DNA of 64,000 nt. It comes from JACOMS01 sp964352785. GTDB lineage: Bacteria > Pseudomonadota > Alphaproteobacteria > Caulobacterales > Maricaulaceae. The stretch is taken from positions 46,802 through 110,801 of the forward strand of contig CAYGTI010000009.1 of assembly GCA_964352785.1 (NCBI GenBank), given 5' to 3'. The notes beneath the pieces are model-generated. The model ran no database searches, was not told the DNA's origin, and saw only the letters and a list, made by a program, of their open reading frames with translations. Below, piece after piece: positions 9,008 to 16,936 of this stretch (within the stretch, counting starts at the first letter, position 1; the number at the start of each line of letters is the position of its first letter). The translations under genes and the position numbers were made by a program.

Positions 9008-9499
9008 ATGACTCAACGCGTTGCCCTATACCCTGGAACTTTTGACCCAATGACCCTCGGGCATATTGACATAATGAAGCGGGCCAGCAAACTTTGCGAC
9101 AAACTCATCGTCGCCGTAGCGATCAATCGCGATAAAAACCCTCTCTTTGTTCTCGATGAAAGAGTGGAGATGGTCGAACACGCCATCACGCCGTTTCGCG
9201 ATTATATTGATGTCGAGGTGCGCCCGTTTGAAGGTTTACTGATACATTTTGTTGAAAGCGTAGGGGCCTCTATGATAGTGAGGGGGCTGCGCGCCGTGTC
9301 TGATTTTGAGTATGAATTTCAGATGGCCGGTATGAATGATAGACTAAACCCGGATATTGAAACTGTATTCTTGATGGCTGATCCGCAATACCAAACAATC
9401 GCATCACGTCTTGTAAAAGAGATCGCGCGCCTCGGCGGCGATGTCTCACAGTTCGTGACACCCGAAGTCGAACTTCGATTAAAGGATAAATATACATGA
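9008..9499 (+). CDS. coaD: phosphopantetheine adenylyltransferase
   Basis: Transfers AMP from ATP to 4'-phosphopantetheine, the penultimate step of coenzyme A synthesis. I start at the ATG at 9008 (MTQRVALYPGTFDP), giving 163 residues, the usual length; an upstream in-frame start would add an unconserved leader. The nucleotidyltransferase motif TLGH is at residues 16-19, and the IASRLVKE region near the end matches the family's ISSTxVKE phosphate-binding motif. Its TGA overlaps the next ATG (ATGA), so it is translationally coupled to the exported cyclophilin. Confidence 0.96.
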   Translation: MTQRVALYPGTFDPMTLGHIDIMKRASKLCDKLIVAVAINRDKNPLFVLDERVEMVEHAITPFRDYIDVEVRPFEGLLIHFVESVGASMIVRGLRAVSDFEYEFQMAGMNDRLNPDIETVFLMADPQYQTIASRLVKEIARLGGDVSQFVTPEVELRLKDKYT

Positions 9500-10443
9500 T
9501 ACCTAGATTTTCTTTTGCGCTCCTGACTTCAGCCGCGCTTTTCAGTTCTGCCTGCGCGGCTGAAACGCCGAACACGGTGGCCCAAGACCTTGCGCCTGTG
9601 GTTGAAACCATACCGGCTATGACCAGCAGTGAGGGTTTTTCAGCGCCTGATAATGCGTGGCGAGACGTTGATCAGGAAGACGCGCTCTATATAGACACCA
9701 CTCATGGCCGGATTGTCGTTGAACTTTTCCCTGAAATCTCTCCGGGCCATGTCGAGCGTATCAAGACCCTCACGCGCCAAAACTTCTATGATTACATTAC
9801 CTTTCACCGGGTTATTGAAGGGTTTATGAACCAAACGGGCGACCCTAAGGGTGACGGCACGGGCGATTCCGATTTACCTGACCTTGAGGGTGAGTTCACA
9901 TTTCGCCGGGCTCCCGATATGGGCGTAACGCTCGTGGGTACGCGGCCGCTCGAGCAAGGAAATGCCAGCGGCGGCGAAGTCGGTGTTGGATTTTATAAAG
10001 GGCTGCCCGTTGCGACGCAGCCTTCTGCGCAAGCTATATTGACCAAAGACGGCAAGGTTTTGGCGTTTGGATTACACTGCAAAGGCGTCACATCTATGGC
10101 GCGTAGCAGCAATCCAAATAGTGCGAACAGCCAGTTTTTCTTGATGCGCGGCAAAGCTGAACATCTTGATGCCGGTTACTCTATTTGGGGCAATACGGTT
10201 ATGGGCCGCGACGTTCTCACAAAAATCAAGGTCGGCGCTGCTGACGACGAGGGCGGTTTTATACCCGACAAAATGGACAAAGTTCGTATGGGAAGTGACC
10301 TTCCCGAGGATGAAAGGCTTGCTGTTCAAGTGCTTGATACGGAAAGTCCCGCATTTAAGAACTACCTCAAAACATATAAAAAAGATGACGGAACCTATCC
10401 CGATATTTGCGATATCGAAGTTCCGACCCGCCTCAAACCCTAA
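9496..10443 (+). CDS. exported cyclophilin-type peptidyl-prolyl isomerase (lipoprotein)
   Basis: Periplasmic proline isomerase that should assist folding of exported proteins. The N-terminus is a signal peptide with a lipobox-like SSAC near residues 17-20, so it is probably lipid-anchored. The cyclophilin core includes FYDYITFHRVIEGFMNQTGDP (Arg and Phe of the active site) and MARSSNPNSANSQFF. At 315 residues it is longer than PpiA because of an insert in the core and a C-terminal extension. It overlaps coaD by 4 nt and is followed 10 nt later by a second cyclophilin. Confidence 0.9.
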   Translation: MIPRFSFALLTSAALFSSACAAETPNTVAQDLAPVVETIPAMTSSEGFSAPDNAWRDVDQEDALYIDTTHGRIVVELFPEISPGHVERIKTLTRQNFYDYITFHRVIEGFMNQTGDPKGDGTGDSDLPDLEGEFTFRRAPDMGVTLVGTRPLEQGNASGGEVGVGFYKGLPVATQPSAQAILTKDGKVLAFGLHCKGVTSMARSSNPNSANSQFFLMRGKAEHLDAGYSIWGNTVMGRDVLTKIKVGAADDEGGFIPDKMDKVRMGSDLPEDERLAVQVLDTESPAFKNYLKTYKKDDGTYPDICDIEVPTRLKP

Positions 10444-10453
10444 GGATTTTAAA

Positions 10454-10912
10454 ATGGCAGATAAACTTATCATTTCAGTCGACTCTAACTCTGGCGAAAC
10501 CGGAAATGTGGTCATTAAACTACGGCCTGATTTAGCCCCTAAGCATGTAGAGCAAATCACACGTTTGGCTACCGAGGGCTTCTATGACGGATTGACATTT
10601 CACCGCGTAATTGACGGGTTTATGGCGCAGGGTGGCTGCCCTGACGGGACGGGCATGGGCGGCGCTGATGATAATATTCCGGCTGAGTTTTCCCGCGAAC
10701 CGCATGCGCGCGGTGTTTGCTCTATGGCGCGTTCATCTAACCCCAATTCCGCGAGCAGCCAGTTCTTTATTTGCCTCGACGATGCGAGCTTCCTTGATGG
10801 TCAATATACCGTTTGGGGTGAAGTCGAGAGTGGCATGGATCTTGTTGATGCATTGCCCAAGGGTGAGCCGCCGCGCTATCCCGGTAAAATTGTCAAAATG
10901 ACGGCGCATTAG
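10454..10912 (+). CDS. ppiB: cytosolic cyclophilin-type peptidyl-prolyl isomerase
   Basis: Compact 152-residue cyclophilin without a signal peptide. I use the ATG at 10454 after AAGGA; the frame is open further upstream, but that part overlaps the preceding gene and is not cyclophilin-like. Motifs are FYDGLTFHRVIDGFMAQGG, MARSSNPNSASSQFFI and the tryptophan of YTVWGEV, which in related enzymes contributes to cyclosporin binding. It pairs with the exported cyclophilin just upstream, giving one isomerase per compartment. A strong stem-loop follows the gene. Confidence 0.93.
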   Translation: MADKLIISVDSNSGETGNVVIKLRPDLAPKHVEQITRLATEGFYDGLTFHRVIDGFMAQGGCPDGTGMGGADDNIPAEFSREPHARGVCSMARSSNPNSASSQFFICLDDASFLDGQYTVWGEVESGMDLVDALPKGEPPRYPGKIVKMTAH

Positions 10913-10917
10913 CTGTT

Positions 10918-10954
10918 TTTACTAAGGCCGCAAATGTTTGACGGCCTTAGTAAA
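10918..10954 (+). other. 13-bp stem-loop between ppiB and queA
   Basis: TTTACTAAGGCCG (10918-10930) pairs perfectly with CGGCCTTAGTAAA (10942-10954) around an 11-nt loop. It lies 6 nt after the ppiB stop and 24 nt before queA. No T-run follows on the + strand, so it is not a textbook intrinsic terminator. It could be an mRNA-stabilising 3' hairpin or a weak terminator. Confidence 0.7.
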
Positions 10955-10977
10955 CTTAAACTCTCGAGAGCCGTATC

Positions 10978-12036
10978 ATGAAGCTCGATGCTTTCGATTT
11001 TGAACTCCCCGAGGCGTCCATTGCCCTGCGTCCGGCAAGCCCTCGTGACTCCGCGCGCATGCTGCAAGTCTCCAGCAGTGGTCAACTAAGTGATCATACC
11101 GTCTCCAATTTACCTAACATGCTGCGATGCGGCGACGTGCTTGTCCTCAATGATACACGGGTTCTGCGCGCGGCGTTGACGGCCATGCGGCCTGCACGCG
11201 AGCATGGCGGCGGCGGCGGCGTCGCGGTTACGCTTAATCTTCACAAACAGATATCTGATAATGAGTGGCGCGCTTTTGCCCGCCCGGCGAAGCGGTTACA
11301 GGTTGGGGATACGCTCATGCTGGCTGACGGGTTCTCGGCGCAGGTTTTAGACAAGCAAGACGGCGGCGATGTTGCCCTTCGTTTTAACCTTTCGGGGCAG
11401 GCGCTCAGTAGCGCCGTTGAGAATACAGGATCGCCGCCGCTTCCGCCTTATATTGCCAGAAAACGCGCACCGGATGCGCAGGATATTGACGATTATCAGA
11501 CGATTTATGCGCAAGACGCTGGCTCTGTCGCCGCGCCGACCGCAGGTTTGCATTTTACCGAGGGTTTATTCGCGTCGCTCAAAAATAAAGGCGTTCAAAT
11601 TGAACGTATCACGCTTCATGTCGGGGCGGGAACATTTTTGCCTGTTAAATCTGAAGATATATCAGATCATGAGATGCACAGTGAGTGGTTCACAATTGAT
11701 AGGGATACAGCCGCGCGCTTAAATACAGCAAAAGATGAGGGCCGCCGCATTATAACTGTCGGAACCACGGCTTTGAGAGCTCTTGAAAGTGCTGCCAGCG
11801 GGGGACGCGTCGCGGCAGTGTCGAAGGAGACAGATATATTTATCACGCCGGGGTCGACATTCCATATTATCGACGGCCTGATGACGAACTTTCATTTGCC
11901 AAAATCCACGCTCTTTATGCTTGTTAGCGCGTTGGCGGGTTTGGGTGTTATGCAGTCGGCCTATGCTCATGCGATCAAAACCGGATACAGATTTTATTCC
12001 TATGGCGATTCAAGCCTGATTTGGAAGGCCGAATAA
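10978..12036 (+). CDS. queA: S-adenosylmethionine:tRNA ribosyltransferase-isomerase
   Basis: Moves the ribosyl group of AdoMet onto preQ1 in tRNA and rearranges it to epoxyqueuosine. The protein has 352 residues, normal for QueA. Recognisable segments are FELPEASIALRPASPRDSARM at the start, VLVLNDTRVLRA, AAPTAGLHFT and HVGAGTFLPVK, plus FHLPKSTLFMLVSALAG near the end. Its stop shares a base with the tgt start (TAATG), so both tRNA-queuosine enzymes are made together. Confidence 0.96.
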   Translation: MKLDAFDFELPEASIALRPASPRDSARMLQVSSSGQLSDHTVSNLPNMLRCGDVLVLNDTRVLRAALTAMRPAREHGGGGGVAVTLNLHKQISDNEWRAFARPAKRLQVGDTLMLADGFSAQVLDKQDGGDVALRFNLSGQALSSAVENTGSPPLPPYIARKRAPDAQDIDDYQTIYAQDAGSVAAPTAGLHFTEGLFASLKNKGVQIERITLHVGAGTFLPVKSEDISDHEMHSEWFTIDRDTAARLNTAKDEGRRIITVGTTALRALESAASGGRVAAVSKETDIFITPGSTFHIIDGLMTNFHLPKSTLFMLVSALAGLGVMQSAYAHAIKTGYRFYSYGDSSLIWKAE

Positions 12037-13160
12037 TGGCTATATTCCCCTTTAATATTTCAGCGGCTGAAGGCCGCGCTCGCACAGGCGTCTTGCGCAC
12101 ACCGCGCGGTGATATCCGCACGCCGGCTTTTATGCCCGTCGGTACGGCAGGGACGGTGAAAGGCGTCTATATGGATCAAGTCAAATCGGCGGGGTCCGAC
12201 ATTATTTTGGGCAATACTTACCACCTTATGCTGCGTCCGGGGGCCGAGCGGGTCAAAAAACTTGGTGGATTACATAAATTTGGCGGATGGAGCGGGCCTA
12301 TCCTCACCGATTCGGGCGGATTTCAAGTCTGGTCCTTGTCAAAGCTGCGCAAAATGAGCGAGGAGGGGGTGACCTTCCAAAGCCATATTGATGGATCAAA
12401 ACACGTATTAACGCCTGAGCGGTCTATCGAAATACAAGCCGATTTGCTCGGCGCTGATATTTCAATGCAATTTGATGAATGCACGGAGTTTCCATCCCCG
12501 CATGACGCCGCTGCTAAATCAATGGAGCTTTCACTGCGTTGGGGGCGACGCTCTCTCGAAGCGTTTGGTGAGCGCAAGAATCAAACACTTTTTGCGATTG
12601 TGCAGGGCTCCACCTTCCCTGATTTGCGCGGAAAAAGCGCCGAAGCGAGTGTCTCTGAGACGGCGTCCGGCGGATATGGCGGATTTGCTATTGGCGGCCT
12701 CGCCGTAGGAGAAGGGCATGAGGCCATGTGCGAAACGCTTGATTTTACAACGCCTCTTCTACCCGAATCTCGACCGCGTTACCTCATGGGCGTCGGTAAA
12801 CCCATCGACATTGTAGAGGCTGTTTACCGCGGCGTGGATATGTTTGACTGCGTGATTCCAACAAGATCAGGGCGTCATGGGCAGGTTTGGGCGGATACTG
12901 GCCCTTATAATATAAAGAATGCCCGGTTTGCGCAGGATGCTGCGCCTCTTAATGAAAGTATTGCGTGTCCGGCGTCTCAAGATTACTCTCGGGCCTATGT
13001 GCATCACCTGATTAGGTCAGGTGAGTTACTGGGCTCGATGATTCTGAGTTGGCACAATATTGCCTATTTTCAGGATCTGATGTGCCGAATCCGTCAAGCT
13101 ATCGCAAATGGCGAGTTTGAGAGCTTTGTGAAGACCTTTCGGAGTGGTCTTAGCGGATAG
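12036..13160 (+). CDS. tgt: tRNA-guanine transglycosylase (odd zinc site)
   Basis: Exchanges G34 for preQ1 in tRNAs for Asn, Asp, His and Tyr. I start at the ATG at 12036, overlapping the queA stop. The protein has 374 residues. The catalytic regions are intact: DSGGFQVWSL with its Asp, GGLAVGEG, and VDMFDCVIPTRSGRHGQ with the Asp nucleophile. The usual zinc site CxCxxC...H is not intact. Where two of the cysteines should be, the sequence reads IACPAS before QDYSRAYVHHL, leaving one Cys, and the later His (SWHN) is kept. Activity is uncertain for that reason. Its 3' end overlaps the convergent lipoprotein gene by 11 nt. Confidence 0.93.
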   Translation: MAIFPFNISAAEGRARTGVLRTPRGDIRTPAFMPVGTAGTVKGVYMDQVKSAGSDIILGNTYHLMLRPGAERVKKLGGLHKFGGWSGPILTDSGGFQVWSLSKLRKMSEEGVTFQSHIDGSKHVLTPERSIEIQADLLGADISMQFDECTEFPSPHDAAAKSMELSLRWGRRSLEAFGERKNQTLFAIVQGSTFPDLRGKSAEASVSETASGGYGGFAIGGLAVGEGHEAMCETLDFTTPLLPESRPRYLMGVGKPIDIVEAVYRGVDMFDCVIPTRSGRHGQVWADTGPYNIKNARFAQDAAPLNESIACPASQDYSRAYVHHLIRSGELLGSMILSWHNIAYFQDLMCRIRQAIANGEFESFVKTFRSGLSG

Positions 13161-13722
13161 GGTTTTGTTTGGCATGAAAGCCGGGACACCGCTTGGCCGC
13201 GCCAACGCCTATAAGAAATCCGAGCCTTTGCCGTCCGCGCCGGTCGGCGGAAATGCCTTGTTTCTCTCGTCTTGTTGCGCCTGAAGCATATCTTATGATC
13301 CCGCGGTAAGGGACAATAGATGTTGCTGCTGCGGTAACCAAGTCATGAGCCGCTTCTCCTGTATAGCCCGCACGTGTGTCGTGATCAAAATCCGGCCCGT
13401 TGAGGTCTTTGTGATTGATCTGCAAGGCTTGCTGGAGGTCGCTCATTTCCTTTTTGATGGACGCGCAGTTTGTGATCGTATCTGTACCATATGGGTTTTG
13501 CAGCAGTTTAAGTTGGCGTGGGACTTTACTCACACCAATGTTCAAATCCCGAATCGGTGTGGTTGCGGCATGGGGCAGGTAACGCACGGTCTCTCCATAG
13601 TCACCGTTTGGCATTGTAACGGGGTTGGGAATGTCGTTAATACTCGCGCATCCTGCAATACCAAAAACGGACACTGAAAGAGCCAGAGTGAGTGCTTTTT
13701 TTGTAATCGAAAAAATAGCCAC
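13150..13722 (-). CDS. small lipoprotein of unknown function
   Basis: Starts with GTG at 13722. Residues 1-25 form a lipoprotein signal with lipobox IAGC, so the mature protein is membrane-anchored on the periplasmic side. The 190-residue product has an Asn/Pro-rich region after the lipid Cys, a Lys/Gln-rich helical middle, a hydrophobic AAHDLVTAAATSIVPYRGIIR stretch that could contact membrane, and a basic tail. A two-Cys layout is not obvious. I do not recognise the family. Its 3' end overlaps tgt. Confidence 0.6.
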   Translation of the reverse strand: MAIFSITKKALTLALSVSVFGIAGCASINDIPNPVTMPNGDYGETVRYLPHAATTPIRDLNIGVSKVPRQLKLLQNPYGTDTITNCASIKKEMSDLQQALQINHKDLNGPDFDHDTRAGYTGEAAHDLVTAAATSIVPYRGIIRYASGATRREKQGISADRRGRQRLGFLIGVGAAKRCPGFHAKQNPIR

Positions 13723-13741
13723 TTTTGATCCAATTTTAGGG

Positions 13742-13770
13742 TTGACCTTAGCAGACTCCCCTCCTAGTTT
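13742..13770 (+). promoter_or_regulatory. promoter of tRNA-Lys
   Basis: TTGACC at 13742-13747, a 17-nt spacer and TAGTTT at 13765-13770, with the tRNA beginning 17 nt further on. Spacing and -35 are good; the -10 is weak. Confidence 0.5.
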
Positions 13771-13786
13771 CCGCGCGCTCTTGAGA

Positions 13787-13862
13787 GAGCCCGTAGCTCA
13801 GTTGGTAGAGCGCCTCACTTTTAATGAGGATGTCCACGGTTCAAGTCCGTGCGGGCTCACCA
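13787..13862 (+). tRNA. tRNA-Lys (UUU)
   Basis: A 76-nt cloverleaf with encoded CCA. The acceptor GAGCCCG pairs with CGGGCTC, the D arm is GCTC...GAGC, the anticodon stem CCTCA/TGAGG encloses loop CTTTTAA with anticodon TTT, and the T arm is CCACGG-type with TTCAAGT. Discriminator base is A. Confidence 0.95.
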
Positions 13863-14097
13863 GAGCTTTCTTTTATCAAACAATGCTCTTACATGCCATG
13901 TCTGATTCTCTGTGCATGCAATATCTGTGACAGAGTGATGCATTTTAGCAACTTTTGAAAAATATTCGTTTGAAAGTCTGTAATTATTGGTAATGTAAGG
14001 CTGGCCAAGCGGAACTAAATCGTGTAGCCAAGTTAGATACATTGGCGGCGTTGTATCGCTGTCATGTTCTATGCGCAATTCTGCGTTAAATTAACTT

Positions 14098-14113
14098 GCG
14101 GCATAACTGCCGC
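14098..14113 (+). promoter_or_regulatory. 5' UTR hairpin of the OmpA-like gene
   Basis: GCGGCA-TAAC-TGCCGC forms a perfect 6-bp stem with a 4-nt loop, ending 4 nt before the GGAGGA ribosome site at 14118-14123. 5' hairpins stabilise ompA mRNA in enterics; the same role here is an inference. Confidence 0.45.
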
Positions 14114-14129
14114 TGTCGGAGGAAAGAAT

Positions 14130-15482
14130 ATGAAGCTCAAGCTTCTCACAGCGGCCGCAACAGCCGCATTGATGGCGGTGCCTTCGCTTGCATCCGCAGA
14201 CGATTCCGGTTGGTATCTGCGCGGTAACGTGGGTTACGGCGCTCACACAGATATCGATTTGACGGGCGATGTTGTCGGCGATGTCCAAAGTGAAGGTAAT
14301 GCAACTGGGTCTATTGGCCTCGGTTACGATTTTGGTAACAACTGGCGTCTCGAACTTGACGGTGCCTCTCTTTGGACTGATTTGGGCGCGGTAAGCGGTT
14401 ACCCACAATCTTCGTCTAAGCTTCGCACACGTACAACGATGCTCAATGCTATTTATGATTTCAGCGATTTTGGCCGTTGGGCACCTTATGTCGGTGCCGG
14501 TTTGGGTGTTGCACGTGCTAGCACGACTACAGAGGCGTCTGATTTTCCGAGTGGCGCTTTAGGTTCGCCAGGAGTCGTTCCTGTTAATAGCCCTGCATGT
14601 CCAAATGGCATAGCTTGTGGTTTCAAAAACAGCACGTCGTCTCTTGGGTGGCAAGTACTTGCCGGTTTAGGTTATGATATTACCGAGAAATTGGTATGGG
14701 ATACACAGTATCGCTATCTTAACGTTGGTGATGTCGGATTTCTCGGTTCAGTAAATCCTGTTGTTAATGGTGCCCCTCGGCCGGGCACTTTCACCATGGA
14801 AAATGTTGGCGCACATAGCTTGATGACGGGTTTCCGTTATAAGTTTGGTGCAACAGCGCCTGCTATGCAGTCGTGCTGGGATGGATCAAGTATTCTTGCA
14901 ACAGCAACATGTCCTGCAAAACCTATTCCGATGAAAACATGTTGGGATGGCAATCAAATTGCTGCGTCTGACACATGTCCTGCGCGTCCAATGCAAACAT
15001 GTTGGGATGGTTCAAGCATTTTTGCGTCTGACACATGTCCTGCACGTCCAACGTTCACATGTTCAGATGGTTCAATCGTTTCAGATCAGTCTATCTGTCC
15101 AATCGTCGTACAAAACCTTTGTCCTGATCAGTTCAGGTCCGAAATCATTTATTATGAGTTCGACAAAGGTAAGTCAGCGGAAACACGTAATGCTATCCAG
15201 CAGGTTCTTGACGCAGGTCAGTACTGCAAGGTCGACAACATCCGTGTTGTTGGTCATACAGACACGTCCGGTTCAGCAGCCTACAACTTGGCACTTTCGC
15301 AGCGCCGCGCATCTGATGCGCGCTCTGAGCTTGTGCGCCAAGGTATGGACGGCGCGCTTATCACATCTGAAGGTAAAGGCGAAACAGAGCTTCGCGTTCA
15401 GACTGGTGACGGCGTTAAAGAGCAGCAAAACCGCCGGACAGAAGTCTTGCTTCAGCTTTCACAGGTTGGCGGCGTACGCTAG
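14130..15482 (+). CDS. OmpA-family outer-membrane protein with Cys-rich linker
   Basis: Anchors the outer membrane to peptidoglycan. I start at the ATG at 14130 after GGAGGA; the product is 450 residues. Residues 1-23 are a signal peptide (ending SLASA), then an eight-stranded beta barrel (about 25-245, starting GWYLRGNVGYG and ending in FRYKFG). A linker (249-325) has four repeats of the type CWDGSSIxAxxTCPA. The OmpA C-terminal domain (about 333-445) includes YYEFDKGKS and VVGHTDTSGSAAYNLALSQRRA, with the Asp and Arg that bind diaminopimelate. It is monocistronic with a clear terminator. Confidence 0.92.
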   Translation: MKLKLLTAAATAALMAVPSLASADDSGWYLRGNVGYGAHTDIDLTGDVVGDVQSEGNATGSIGLGYDFGNNWRLELDGASLWTDLGAVSGYPQSSSKLRTRTTMLNAIYDFSDFGRWAPYVGAGLGVARASTTTEASDFPSGALGSPGVVPVNSPACPNGIACGFKNSTSSLGWQVLAGLGYDITEKLVWDTQYRYLNVGDVGFLGSVNPVVNGAPRPGTFTMENVGAHSLMTGFRYKFGATAPAMQSCWDGSSILATATCPAKPIPMKTCWDGNQIAASDTCPARPMQTCWDGSSIFASDTCPARPTFTCSDGSIVSDQSICPIVVQNLCPDQFRSEIIYYEFDKGKSAETRNAIQQVLDAGQYCKVDNIRVVGHTDTSGSAAYNLALSQRRASDARSELVRQGMDGALITSEGKGETELRVQTGDGVKEQQNRRTEVLLQLSQVGGVR

Positions 15483-15508
15483 ACACATAGCGATACTGAA
15501 TAAGCCTG

Positions 15509-15540
15509 ACGGCCCGGTTTTAACCGGGCCGTTTGCGTTT
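15509..15540 (+). terminator. intrinsic terminator of the OmpA-like gene
   Basis: ACGGCCCGGTT/AACCGGGCCGT is an 11-bp GC-rich stem followed by the T-rich GTTTGCGTTT, 27 nt after the stop codon. Confidence 0.85.
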
Positions 15541-15655
15541 CAAGGTTAGAGTTTGTCGCAAAACTGTTTCCCTGTGTTCGCAAAATTTGAATAAAAATTG
15601 CAAGATAGGCCCTATATCCGCTAAAGCCTATGACAATAATCCTGCGGAGCCTATT

Positions 15656-16936
15656 TTGACATCACCCCTTGTTCTACTCTCTCTCTGCTCTGATGAGCAG
15701 CAAATCGTTGACCAAGTGAATGGACAACATGCAGCGATGGTGTCTACTTTGCTGGAGTGGTCCTCCCAAAATTCGGGCAGTCGCAACCGCGCTGGTCTTG
15801 ATGCGATGCGGACAATATTGATAAAATATCTGCAACGACTTCCCGGACAAATACGTGAAGAGACGTTAGCTAAAGGCTCTGTTGTGGGCTGTGACGGTGT
15901 CCAATCCGAGATAGATTACGCGCCTGCCATCCTTATGACAGTCAGGCCCGAAGCGCCGGTACAGCTCGTTTTAACCGGGCACTACGACACTGTTTTCCCC
16001 AAAGACAGCCATTTTCAAACGCCCACATATATTGACAAGGATACAGTCAACGGCCCGGGAACCGCGGATATGAAGGGCGGTATTCTTGTCATGGTAACGG
16101 CCCTTCAGGCCCTCGAATCGCATAAAGATAAAGACACTATTGGCTATAATATTTTACTGAGCCCTGATGAGGAGATCGGCTCTCCAGGGTCTGCGCCTTT
16201 GCTGGCTAAACTCGGAACGGCTGCGCATGTCGGTTTAACATATGAACCTGCGCTTGCAGATGGCTCTATGGCAGGTGCCCGCAAAGGTAGCGGAAACTTC
16301 GCCTTAATTATTCGGGGCAAAGCAGCCCATGCAGGGCGGGAGCATCATTTGGGACGCAACGCAATTGCGGCCATGTCGGAATTTGTTATGGGTCTTGAGG
16401 CGCTCAATGGGCAGCGGGACGGGGTAACATTTAATATCGCCAAGATTGACGGCGGGGGCGCTCCAAATATTGTCCCGGAGCTGGCGATTGGCCGCTATAA
16501 TGTGCGCATGAAAGATCCGGCAGATATGGAATGGATCGATAACTGTATCGCAGAACTTGTTGAAAGAATTAATACGAAAGACGGTATTTCCGCTGAGCTA
16601 ACAGGTGGCTTTACCCGACCGCCCAAGCCCATGGCACCTGCGAATGCGCAAGTTTTTGATTGGGTGAAACAGGCTGGCGCGCTCATTGGACAAGATATTA
16701 AATGGGCTCCCAGCGGCGGCGTCTGCGAAGGCAATAACCTTTGGGCCTCGGGCTGTCCCAACGTCGATACACTGGGTGTTCGTGGCGGGGACATTCATTC
16801 AGACCGTGAATTTGTCAAGCTTTCCAGTCTTGTTGAGCGCGCCCGCCTGTCTACGGTGATCTTGATGAAGCTTGCTAGCGGTGAATTTGATGCCCGTGCG
16901 GTCAAGAAAATGGCAATGGAACCGACTTCATGTTGA
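15656..16936 (+). CDS. M20-family metallohydrolase heading the AST operon
   Basis: Dizinc amidohydrolase of the carboxypeptidase G2/ArgE/DapE group. I choose the TTG at 15656, with GGAG 8 nt upstream; an earlier frame start would run through the ompA terminator. The product is 426 residues. Metal-site motifs are LTGHYDTVFP, GPGTADMKGG (bridging Asp), SPDEEIGSPGS (catalytic Glu pair) and the distal His in GGDIHSDRE; the lid domain carries GKAAHAGREHHLG. It overlaps astA by 7 nt and is therefore coupled to arginine succinylation. The operon lacks astE, so this enzyme may release succinate from N-succinylglutamate; that is inference. Confidence 0.85.
   Translation: MTSPLVLLSLCSDEQQIVDQVNGQHAAMVSTLLEWSSQNSGSRNRAGLDAMRTILIKYLQRLPGQIREETLAKGSVVGCDGVQSEIDYAPAILMTVRPEAPVQLVLTGHYDTVFPKDSHFQTPTYIDKDTVNGPGTADMKGGILVMVTALQALESHKDKDTIGYNILLSPDEEIGSPGSAPLLAKLGTAAHVGLTYEPALADGSMAGARKGSGNFALIIRGKAAHAGREHHLGRNAIAAMSEFVMGLEALNGQRDGVTFNIAKIDGGGAPNIVPELAIGRYNVRMKDPADMEWIDNCIAELVERINTKDGISAELTGGFTRPPKPMAPANAQVFDWVKQAGALIGQDIKWAPSGGVCEGNNLWASGCPNVDTLGVRGGDIHSDREFVKLSSLVERARLSTVILMKLASGEFDARAVKKMAMEPTSC

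Noticed and set aside
12021..12035. Earlier in-frame start for tgt
   Set aside because: It would overlap queA by 16 nt and add residues not found in Tgt; the TAATG junction at 12036 is the standard arrangement.
13857..14078. 73-codon minus-strand open frame between tRNA-Lys and the OmpA-like gene
   Set aside because: It runs into the tRNA end, lacks a convincing ribosome site and shows no recognisable domain.
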